Positions 8,209 to 16,583 of a stretch of DNA of 40,862 nt are shown here, in pieces. The DNA is from Candidatus Krumholzibacteriia bacterium (GTDB lineage: Bacteria > Krumholzibacteriota > Krumholzibacteriia > LZORAL124-64-63). The first letter of the stretch is position 1, and each line of letters begins with the position of its first letter. The stretch lies in NCBI GenBank assembly GCA_023270185.1, contig JAGLCY010000096.1, forward strand, positions 1-40,862, read 5' to 3'. Both the position numbers and the translations under genes were made by a program. Below the pieces are notes generated by a model that did no database searches, was not told the origin of the DNA, and was given only the letters and a program-made list of their open reading frames with translations.

Positions 8209-11200
8209 TTCAATTCCCCCTTTGACGGGTTCGAGTCGACAGATTCATCCATGGCGGTTTTCCTGCGTTTGCCGAGGAACGAGTAGATCAGCACATAAAA
8301 AAGAGGCGCAAAGAAGATGACCAGGAAAGTGGACGTGATCATGCCTCCCATCACGCCAGTACCGATCGCCTTTTGGGCACCGGAACCGGCCCCGTTCGCA
8401 ATAGCGAGTGGCAGCACACCAAACCCGAAGGCCAGGGAAGTCATGATGATCGGGCGCAACCGCAACCGGGCGCCTTCGAGCGTGGCTTCAATCAACTCCA
8501 TACCCTCATCCACTTTGCCACTGGCGAATTGAATGATAAGAATGGCGTTTTTCGTAGTCAGGCCGAGCACAGTGAGGAGCCCGATCTGGAAGTACACATC
8601 ATTCGGATAAGCCCTCATACTTGTGGCGATCACACTACCGATGACGCCCAGAGGCATGGTCATCAGAACTGCGATGGGAATTGGCCAGCTTTCATATAGG
8701 GCAGCCAGGACCAGAAACACTACGAAGATGGAAAACGCATACAGCAGGCCGGTTGAGGACGAAGCCATGCGCTCCTGGTAGGACAGTCCAGTCCAGTCGT
8801 AGGCAATGCCCTTGGGCAACTTGGAAGTAAGTTCCTCCATGGCCTGCATTGCGTCACCGGAACTCTTGCCCGGTGCGGGCTCGCCCCAGAGGTTCATGGC
8901 TGGGAATCCGTTGTAACGTTCCAGCAGGGGCGATCCGGATTCCCAGTGTCCGGAAGCCAGAGAGGACAACGGTACCATCTGGCCCACCGTATTTCGTACA
9001 AAAAGCTTGTTCAGATCCTTGGGCAGCATTCGGTCACTGGCATCGGCCTGAACAAAGACCTTCTTAACCCGCCCGTTCTGGATGAAGTCGTTCACGTACG
9101 CGCTGCCGAAGGCGGCGGCGATGGTGTTGTGGATGGAGGTGATGGGAACACCCTGCGCACCGGCCTTGTCCCAGTCCACATCAACTATATATTCGGCGAC
9201 ATCCTCCATTCCGTTGGGACGAACCCGGACAAGTCGCGGATCCTGGGCTGCCATACCCAGTAACTGGTTGCGGGCCGCCATCAGGGCATCGTGGCCCAGA
9301 CCACCGCGGTCCTGTAGTTGGAAATCGAAGCCAGAGGCATTGCCCAATTCGACCACCGCTGGCGGCGGAAAGGCGAAGACCATGGCCGAGTTGATCTGGG
9401 AACAAAACCCCATAGTCCGGCCGGCTACCGCGTCCACTTTGAGATTGCGATCGTGGCGAAGGTCCCAGTCCTTGAGCTTGGCGAACCCCATGCCCATATT
9501 CTGAGCCTGGCCACTGAAACTCATACCGGAAACGTCCAGAAACGATTCCACGGCATCGGATTCATGGGTCAGCAGGTACTCCCTGACCTGGCCCATCACT
9601 TCTTCGGTTTGCTCCAGGGTGGAACCTGAAGGCAGGATGGCCTGGACCATCAGCATCCCCTGGTCTTCATCAGGGAGGTAGCCGGTAGGCATTCGCATAT
9701 ATAGGAACCCCATGGCGACCACAATTATCAGATACACTACCAGCGAAACCATACGGTGCTGCAGAGTCCGCCTCGTTAGGTTCACATAATGACCCCGGAA
9801 ACTGTAGAAGCTGCGGTCGAACCAACGAAAGAAGGGGCGGAAGATCGGCAACACTTGATCCGAAGGTTGGTGTCCCGCCGGCACCGGCCTGAGCAGGGCG
9901 ACGCAAAGGACCGGGGTCAGGACCAGAGCAACAACTACTGAAAGCATCATGGAGGCCGCAATCGTCACCGAGAACTGCCGATATATGATGCCCGTGGAAC
10001 CTGGGAAGAAGGCCATGGGGCCGAAGACCGCAGCCAGCACCAAGCCGATGCCAATCAGGGCACTCGAAATCTCGTCCATGGACTTACTGGCCGCCTCCTT
10101 CGCCGGAATCCCTTCTTCGGTCATAAGCCGTTCCACATTTTCGACAACCACGATGGCATCGTCAACGAGCAGGCCGATGGCCAGCACCATGGCGAACATG
10201 GTCAACATGTTGATGGAGTAGCCGAACAACCCCAGGACACCGAAGGTACCCAGGATCACCACGGGCACAGCGATTGTCGGAATCATGGTTGCCCGGATGT
10301 TGCCCATGAACAGATACATGACCAGGAACACCAGCAGAATGGCGATCAGGAGTGTCTTGACCACCTCTTCGATGGCAACCTCGGTAAATGGTGTCGTCTC
10401 GTAGGGGTACGTCACTTCCATGCCTGGAGGGAAGTTCATACTCAGCTGTTCCATGGCGTGCTTGACGGCTTCGGCCGCGTCCAGGGCATTCGCTCCTGCG
10501 GCCTGACGGATTGCCAGGGCTGCCGCAGGATGGTCATTGTTTTTGGCGAGCACATCGTAACGCTCAGAGCCAATGGCGGTCTCACCGATATCACTGATTC
10601 TGACCGTGGATCCGTCGGGGTTGGTGCGGATGGGAATTGCCGCAAATTCTTCCGGGGTCTGCAACAGGTGCTGAACAATAATGGAGGCATTTAGACGCTG
10701 GCCTTCTTTGGCGGGCGTGCCGCCGAATTGTCCGGCGGAAATTTCCACGTTGTAGACCCGGAGGGCCATGACGACATCTTCAAACGTGAGGTTGAATTTG
10801 GTCAGCTTGTCGGGGTCAACCCAGACTCGCATGGCGTACTGGGTCCCGAAACTCTCGACCTCACCCACACCCGGTACCCGGGCCAGAACTTTTTCAACAT
10901 TCGACTGGGCGTAATCCCGTAGGGCATCTCCGTCCAGGCTGCCATCCGGTGATGTCAGTGCCATGATCATCAGGTAGTTCCTTGTTGACTTGCTAACCTT
11001 GACTCCCTGACGTTGCACAACATCCGGCAGGCTGGCCATGGCCAACTGGAGCTTGTTCTGGACCTTGGCCCAGGCGAGATCTGGATCGGTCCCGGGAGCA
11101 AAGGTCAGCCCCAAGCGGGACAATCCCGATGAGGAGCTCTTGCCGGAGATGTACAGCATATCGTCAAAACCGGTCATCTTCTGCTCGATGATCTGGGTGA

Positions 11201-11384
11201 TGGTGTTTTCAACGGTTTCGGCAGAAGCGCCGGGATAGAACGACTCGATGGCGATGGACGGTGGCGCAATGGGTGGGTACTGGGAAACAGACATACTGTA
11301 GATGGCCAGACCGCCGGCTGCCATCAACGCTATGGCGACAACCCAGGCGAACACTGGTCGCTGTAGGAAGAATCTTGAAAGCAT
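8205..11384 (-). CDS. RND multidrug efflux transporter (HAE1 family, AcrB/MexB-like)
   Basis: 1059 aa. 'MLSRFFLQRPVFAWVVAIALMAAGGLAIYSMSVSQYPPIAPPSIAIESFYPGASAETVENTITQIIEQKMTG', 'LVDDAIVVVENVERLM'. Confidence 0.97.
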   Translation of the reverse strand: MLSRFFLQRPVFAWVVAIALMAAGGLAIYSMSVSQYPPIAPPSIAIESFYPGASAETVENTITQIIEQKMTGFDDMLYISGKSSSSGLSRLGLTFAPGTDPDLAWAKVQNKLQLAMASLPDVVQRQGVKVSKSTRNYLMIMALTSPDGSLDGDALRDYAQSNVEKVLARVPGVGEVESFGTQYAMRVWVDPDKLTKFNLTFEDVVMALRVYNVEISAGQFGGTPAKEGQRLNASIIVQHLLQTPEEFAAIPIRTNPDGSTVRISDIGETAIGSERYDVLAKNNDHPAAALAIRQAAGANALDAAEAVKHAMEQLSMNFPPGMEVTYPYETTPFTEVAIEEVVKTLLIAILLVFLVMYLFMGNIRATMIPTIAVPVVILGTFGVLGLFGYSINMLTMFAMVLAIGLLVDDAIVVVENVERLMTEEGIPAKEAASKSMDEISSALIGIGLVLAAVFGPMAFFPGSTGIIYRQFSVTIAASMMLSVVVALVLTPVLCVALLRPVPAGHQPSDQVLPIFRPFFRWFDRSFYSFRGHYVNLTRRTLQHRMVSLVVYLIIVVAMGFLYMRMPTGYLPDEDQGMLMVQAILPSGSTLEQTEEVMGQVREYLLTHESDAVESFLDVSGMSFSGQAQNMGMGFAKLKDWDLRHDRNLKVDAVAGRTMGFCSQINSAMVFAFPPPAVVELGNASGFDFQLQDRGGLGHDALMAARNQLLGMAAQDPRLVRVRPNGMEDVAEYIVDVDWDKAGAQGVPITSIHNTIAAAFGSAYVNDFIQNGRVKKVFVQADASDRMLPKDLNKLFVRNTVGQMVPLSSLASGHWESGSPLLERYNGFPAMNLWGEPAPGKSSGDAMQAMEELTSKLPKGIAYDWTGLSYQERMASSSTGLLYAFSIFVVFLVLAALYESWPIPIAVLMTMPLGVIGSVIATSMRAYPNDVYFQIGLLTVLGLTTKNAILIIQFASGKVDEGMELIEATLEGARLRLRPIIMTSLAFGFGVLPLAIANGAGSGAQKAIGTGVMGGMITSTFLVIFFAPLFYVLIYSFLGKRRKTAMDESVDSNPSKGELK

Positions 11385-11396
11385 TTTGATCCTCCC

Positions 11397-12596
11397 TTAT
11401 TCCGGTTGAGCTGTGTTGGGAGTGGATTGTTTATCGCGCCCACCATTGGATCCTGCCGAGGGACCACCAGGAGCGCCACCATGCCCGGCGCCCGGATCAA
11501 AAGGAACGACCTGGATCGGCGTACCTGGGCGTCGCAGGCTCTGCAGCCCCTCGACGATCAACTGGTCTCCGGCGGCCAAACCTTCAGTCACCAGCCATTT
11601 GTCACCAATAGCACGGTCCAGAACGAGTTCCCGGATCTGGGTCTGGCCCTCCGCGTCGACAATCCAGGCAAACGGATCTCCTTTGGAATCGCGAGAAACA
11701 CCCTGCTGTGGGACCAAGATGGCGTTCTCACTGACCCCCTCGTTTACTAGCGCACGGACGAACATCTGCGGCAAGAGCGTTCCGTTCGGATTGGGGAAAA
11801 CCGCCCGCAGAATGACCGAACCGGTTGTTGGATTCACCGAGATATCCCGGAACTGAAGGGTGCCCTCCAAGGGGTAAACCACGCCATCTTCTTCGACCAA
11901 CCGCACGATGTTCTGTCCGGTGCCGGACTGGTTGAGGGTGCCCCCGGCAAGTTCGCGTCTCAGGCGCTGTACTTCGGCGGTTGACTGGGGGATGTCCACA
12001 TACATGGGATCAAGTTGTTGAATGGTCGCCAAATACACGGGTTGGTAAGCTGTGACAATGGCGCCTTCGGTCACATTGGATCGTCCTATCCGACCAGAAA
12101 TGGGTGCGGTGAGATTTGTGTAGTCAAGGTTGATGCGGGCAGCCTTCACTTGGGCTTGCCAGGATTTTACGCCCGCCACGGCGTCATCATAGTCCTGCTG
12201 GCTGACAGCATGGTCCGGCAGCAGGTCCTCAAATCGGTCCTTACGTAACTGGATCGCCGCGAGATTAGCCTCCGCATTATCAAGCGCCACTTGATAGGGT
12301 GCGGGATCTATCAGGTACAGGGTTTGGCCCTTTTCTACTTGCGACCCCTCTTCGAACAAACGCTCCAGGATAATCCCGTTCACCTGGGGACGGATTTCCG
12401 CAATGCGGTAGGGGACCGTGCGGCCTGTCATTTCGTTAGTCAGGGTGAGGTTTTGGGTCCCCACCGTCACCACTGAGACCACAGGCTCTCGCGACTGCGG
12501 AGGAGCCTCGCCCTTATCGCATCCCGCGAGCAGCAGGATGCCTGCAATGGCGAATGGAATCACTTTTTTGACGAGCACCTTTGCACAGGTTTGCAT
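11397..12596 (-). CDS. RND efflux periplasmic adaptor (MFP, AcrA/MexA-like lipoprotein)
   Basis: 'ILLLAGCDKGEAPP' lipobox and 'AEIRPQVNGIILERLFEEGSQVEKGQTLYLIDPAPYQ'. The track ORF starts at 12620; ATG 12596 is a better start. Confidence 0.93.
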   Translation of the reverse strand: MQTCAKVLVKKVIPFAIAGILLLAGCDKGEAPPQSREPVVSVVTVGTQNLTLTNEMTGRTVPYRIAEIRPQVNGIILERLFEEGSQVEKGQTLYLIDPAPYQVALDNAEANLAAIQLRKDRFEDLLPDHAVSQQDYDDAVAGVKSWQAQVKAARINLDYTNLTAPISGRIGRSNVTEGAIVTAYQPVYLATIQQLDPMYVDIPQSTAEVQRLRRELAGGTLNQSGTGQNIVRLVEEDGVVYPLEGTLQFRDISVNPTTGSVILRAVFPNPNGTLLPQMFVRALVNEGVSENAILVPQQGVSRDSKGDPFAWIVDAEGQTQIRELVLDRAIGDKWLVTEGLAAGDQLIVEGLQSLRRPGTPIQVVPFDPGAGHGGAPGGPSAGSNGGRDKQSTPNTAQPE

Positions 12597-12616
12597 GGAA
12601 AATCCTTCCGATGGGC

Positions 12617-13156
12617 TCACAGACCCGAAACGGTTATCAAAGTCATGAATCCAAATATTCTTTTGAATAATATATTTAAAAGAATATCTGGATCCTGTGG
12701 ATGGGACCTGGTTTCCGGGTCCTCTAGACAGCCAAGAAGAATGGTGGTGGTAAGGCTATTGACGGTAATAGCCAAAAAGTATGGATTGGCAATTTTGTTG
12801 AAGCGTTTGCGCTTGATACTCTCAGCGAAAACCTTGGTGGGGTTTTTTATGAATTCGGCATGCCGAACTCTGATCTCGCCATCAAGGCCTGCCTTGAAAT
12901 TGAAGCCGGCTCCGCTCGTTTCCTGGAAATAGAGTCGGACGATCTCCAGGTTTTCACAAAAGACAGCCGCCTTGTCAGCTACCTGTTGCATGGTCACACG
13001 GTGGAATCCGTATTCCGAAAACAAACACAAGGCAGCATCCGGAATCTCCTGGTGATTCCTTAGCTGGTCTCTTTCCTTACGTGTAGGTTCTTTCTTGAGC
13101 ATGATCGATTCTTTCTCAATAATGAGGCTTATGTCGTAAAACGAATTTAACATCAT
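12617..13156 (-). pseudogene. Internally deleted TetR/AcrR regulator adjacent to the RND operon
   Basis: 'RKERDQLRNHQEIPDAALCLFSEYGFHRVTMQQVADKA' jumps directly to 'AVFCENLEIVRLYFQETSGAGFNFKAGLDGEIR', so the recognition-helix segment is missing. Confidence 0.65.
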
Positions 13157-13387
13157 TATATGAAGCTAGATTCATTATAATGAATAAAAATCTATCTGTC
13201 CAGAAAATTATTGGCAGTACTTGAGGCTAGTTTTAGGCTGATATGGTGGGTCAGGCAAAGAGCCTGTAATCAAGGTAAAGCCTTATTGACGTAACCCCCA
13301 ATTGTGGTTAATTTAAGGGTGGTGTTGATGTGTTCATTTTATGACGCCGTCTTCGTATCCCATCTCGAACTTTCCTTGGAGCCATCG

Positions 13388-14032
13388 ATGAAAGACAACA
13401 GCCCAATTAATTCGAAGCAGTCCCAACGCAAGGCCAAAGCACGGGCCTCGGACCGACGGGACATCCTGAATGCCGCTTCCAAGCTGTTTGCCGCCAAGGG
13501 TATTGAACAAACTACGATGACGGAAATTGCTGATGAATCCGGCTTTTCCGTCGGGAAGATTTACAAGTTTTTCCCAAGCAAGAAAAGTCTGTTTCTGGAA
13601 ATCGTTGGTTCTTTTCTTGAGTATCTTCAAAATTCATCATTGGAAGCAAATGATCCGGCTCTTCCTCCCTTGCAGCGACTTCAAAATGTCTTACAAGCTG
13701 CCATTGATGTGGCTAATTCCGATCCGGATCGGGTCCTTATCCATTTACGCGAAAGTCCTTCACTTTTTGCAGAACTTAAGATTCACTATCAGGACATTTA
13801 TGTCATGAATAATAGCCAAATTCTTGCTGAAGCGATGGAAGCAGGTCAATTGAAACCGCACGATTCCCAACTTCTGGCGATTATGCTAGTCGGTGCTGTT
13901 GATTCTCTATTTTCCCATTTGGCAACATCAAGCAGGGAACCCTTTTCCGACATCCCTCGACTTGTATTTGATCACTTGATTTCTCCCCTGGTGGTAGATT
14001 CCAATTTTGTCGACAAAAAGCCAACTCAATGA
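13388..14032 (+). CDS. TetR/AcrR family transcriptional regulator (track ORF from 13304)
   Basis: 'DRRDILNAASKLFAAKGIEQTTMTEIADESGFSVGKIYKFFPSKKSLFLEIV'. Confidence 0.9.
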   Translation: MKDNSPINSKQSQRKAKARASDRRDILNAASKLFAAKGIEQTTMTEIADESGFSVGKIYKFFPSKKSLFLEIVGSFLEYLQNSSLEANDPALPPLQRLQNVLQAAIDVANSDPDRVLIHLRESPSLFAELKIHYQDIYVMNNSQILAEAMEAGQLKPHDSQLLAIMLVGAVDSLFSHLATSSREPFSDIPRLVFDHLISPLVVDSNFVDKKPTQ

Positions 14033-14403
14033 GTGACAATCAATTCATTCATTTAAACACTTCGTTAGACGGTTCTTCCATGGCCGGAGTGAGTGCAATC
14101 TTAGATCCGAAATGATAGTGAATCGCCGCATGCTGTTCGCTTGTGTATCGAACTTCTTGGTTTTAAGACAGTTCATCTGCAAATAGGACATTGAATCCTT
14201 GCCATGAATTCCGACATCCACTATTTTAGGTCACTAAGTTTCCGAAGAGTTCGATAAGGGTATCGATCGGGGAGCCAGTCTATTTTCAGCGGAATTTTTG
14301 CTCATTTTCGGCAGGCCAGACGGTCTGCTTTTTTGTGCGTATAAGTGGTTGGAATAAAAGGGTTAGCGGGGATGGAAAACAAGGTGCCCAGTTCTCTTAG
14401 ATT

Positions 14404-14489
14404 CCTCGGTTAACAGACTTGCCCAAATCAGCCTCCAAATTGATCTCAAACTCTCAGAAACCGTGTGATATACTGTTTTCGGTTAACAG
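14404..14489 (-). repeat. Intergenic dispersed repeat copy (related to 19679-19764)
   Basis: Contains TCTCAGAAACCGTG...CTGTTTTCG and TTGATCTC shared with 19679-19764; ends GGTTAACAG. Confidence 0.6.
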
Positions 14490-14700
14490 GAGGCACACTC
14501 CTCGTGGGCTAGTTGATATTGCTGACGAAATCGAATCTTTGAACGGCCCAGGCAACGTGTATTTGGTTCCCTGAATTTGACGCCAGTAGCTTGATCGGAG
14601 AACCAAGTGGAAGATCTTGCCCCGTTTGAACCGGGGCGGCTTCTACGGCCCATCTGATATCCCGGACCGTCAACTATTCGTTTTTTTGATGAGGAGAAAT

Positions 14701-14739
14701 ATGAAAGGCCGGAATAAAGTCACAGCAGAAGAACAATGA
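14701..14739 (+). other. Putative 12-codon micro-ORF (MKGRNKVTAEEQ) with GAGGAG Shine-Dalgarno
   Basis: GAGGAGAAAT-ATG...TGA followed immediately by a GC hairpin at 14743-14761. Confidence 0.35.
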
Positions 14740-14742
14740 AGG

Positions 14743-14761
14743 CCCCCGGCTATGCCGGGGG
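14743..14761 (+). terminator. 8-bp GC hairpin (CCCCCGGC-TAT-GCCGGGGG), possible attenuator/terminator without a clear U-tract
   Basis: Perfect inverted repeat. Confidence 0.4.
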
Positions 14762-14802
14762 ATGATTAATTCTATTTCGAATCGCGACAAGAGGTGATTG
14801 TG

Positions 14803-16017
14803 ATGCGGTCTTCTACGGTTGTCGTTCTAGTCCTTTTGGTGCTGGGTAATGTCGGCCCCGCGGCTTCCCGTGAATGGCATGTCCCGAATCAAGTCTCCAC
14901 AATTGCAGCCGCAATTGACTCTGCGGCGGTGGGAGATTCCGTAGTCATCGCATGTGGTACCTACATGGAGCATGACCTGGTAGTAAAAAGCGGGATCACC
15001 ATTCGCAGTGAAACGGGTTTGCCGGACTGCGTGACGATCGATGCCCAGCAATTGGGCTCGAATCTCCTCTGCGACGCCCTGGACGGGACGACGGTCATTT
15101 CGGGGATCAGGCTGCTGGCCGGGGAAGCAGGGAACTCGGGAGGAATTATTCAGTGTACAGGCGGGAGCAGTCCATACTTTGAAAGGTGCATTTTTGAAAG
15201 GGGTGTGGCTGACCTCAGTGGCGGTGGAGTGTATTGCTTAAACTCCACCCCTAATTTCGTCGATTGCCAATTCCTTGGCAATAGTGTCAACGCGGGGAAC
15301 GGAGGAGCATTGGCCGCGTTTGGTTCGTCTCCTGTACTGACGGGATGCCTTTTCAGGGGAAACGGGAGCCAGGGCGACGGCGGTGGAATGAATATTGAAG
15401 GTGGAGTGTTGAGTTTGAATAACTGCACCTTCGAAGAGAACAACGCTTCAAACTACGGGGGTGGACTACGTTCCATAGATTGTGGAGGAGAGATCACGGA
15501 CTGTCGGTTTCAAGGTAATATTGCTGGCTCGGGCGGCGGCGGAGCCTTGATCAATTGGGGCGATGTTGTTCTTCTCAATTCATCTTTCGAAGGGAATCAG
15601 GCGGCAGGCTTATGGGGCGGCGGTCTTCAAACTGGTGGCGGGGTAGCCCATACAGTCCAAGCGGACAACTGCATATTTACTGCGAATTCAACTCCCGAAG
15701 GAGGGGGGATCATGGGAGGCAGCAATTTGATCCTCCGATATTGCGGCATTAGTGAGAACGTGGCCAGTAATTATGGTGGAGGGATCAAGTTCAATGGAGG
15801 AATTCACCTGGAGGTTGAGTACTCCACCATATTGGGAAACATTGCTCCAGATGTTGCCGATGGTTTGATCCATTGGAACGGCACGGCAACTTTGAGGTGC
15901 TGTGAAATTGAGACTTCCGCTTGGCACGATTTGGCTGTCATCACCATCGATAATGAGGATTGTCAGGTTGCTGTGGAACGCTCTTCATGGGGATCGTTGA
16001 AGTCTCTGTTCCGATAG
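14803..16017 (+). CDS. Secreted right-handed beta-helix (polymorphic-membrane-protein-like repeat) protein ending in SWGSLKSLFR
   Basis: Signal peptide 'MRSSTVVVLVLLVLGNVGPAAS'. Repeats 'GGGVYCLNSTPNFVDCQFLGNSVNAGNGGALAAFGSSPVLTGCLFRGN' typical of beta-helix proteins. The track ORF begins at GTG 14794. Confidence 0.85.
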   Translation: MRSSTVVVLVLLVLGNVGPAASREWHVPNQVSTIAAAIDSAAVGDSVVIACGTYMEHDLVVKSGITIRSETGLPDCVTIDAQQLGSNLLCDALDGTTVISGIRLLAGEAGNSGGIIQCTGGSSPYFERCIFERGVADLSGGGVYCLNSTPNFVDCQFLGNSVNAGNGGALAAFGSSPVLTGCLFRGNGSQGDGGGMNIEGGVLSLNNCTFEENNASNYGGGLRSIDCGGEITDCRFQGNIAGSGGGGALINWGDVVLLNSSFEGNQAAGLWGGGLQTGGGVAHTVQADNCIFTANSTPEGGGIMGGSNLILRYCGISENVASNYGGGIKFNGGIHLEVEYSTILGNIAPDVADGLIHWNGTATLRCCEIETSAWHDLAVITIDNEDCQVAVERSSWGSLKSLFR

Positions 16018-16116
16018 TGAACTTTCCTTCCTTTTCCGATATCTCGAATGTGCCTAATATCGAGCCGGGACTATGTGAGGGCCTGCCAAAATTCTTAGAA
16101 AAAATTCACGAATAGC

Positions 16117-16142
16117 GTCCTACCCGAGGAGCCAATTCTTAT
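16117..16142 (+). repeat. 26-bp dispersed repeat copy 2 (GTCCTACCCGAGGAGCCAATTCTTAT)
   Basis: Exact match to 6-31. A shorter related string AGCGTCCTACCCG occurs near 18817-18829. Confidence 0.9.
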
Positions 16143-16281
16143 AAGTAACATAACAACAACAAGTTAAGTCAGGCCGGTTCACGTGGGTCGGGGGGCGCCG
16201 GCCGGGGGCGCCAACTCATAGTTGGTTTTCCCCTAACTAACAAAATATCTGAGCCCGATGTCCCCCATATCTCTCTGATAA

Positions 16282-16320
16282 TCTCAGATATTGTGTCCGT
16301 TCTTGTCTTGCGGTTAACAG
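16282..16320 (+). repeat. Short repeat TCTCAGA-TATTGTGTCCG-N12-GGTTAACAG
   Basis: Same register as 19050-19088 (TCTCAGA-ATTTGTGTCCG-N12-GGTTAACAG, up to one ambiguous junction base). Confidence 0.5.
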
Positions 16321-16583
16321 CCCATTGGAAGTCCGGATAGACTTTTGGTAGGCACAGGTAAAAGAATTGTTCCTCCGTTCGCGAACTCCACGCTGGCCCT
16401 GCCCATTGTCGAGATAGTCGTTTTCGACAAGCCAACTTTGCCAAGCAAATTCCCAAAGAGAAATCTTGATTCCTGGCAAAAAACAGATCAGTCTCCCAGT
16501 TCCCTAAATGTCGCGATATCAACATGGACAGAATATTCTGTAGGCACAGTTTCAGGTTAGGTTAAAGGACAGGTCCGCATTCC

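Noticed and set aside
16028-16060. CTTTTCCGATATCTCGAATGTGC resembling CTTTTTCCAGATATCTCGATTGTGCT near 23315
   Set aside because: Short imperfect match containing a palindromic GATATC core. Not enough to call a repeat family without a genome-wide search.
16169-16525. Minus-strand ORF(s) possibly from a transposase remnant
   Set aside because: No recognisable DDE/Y motif, several overlapping short frames, could not be supported without a database search.
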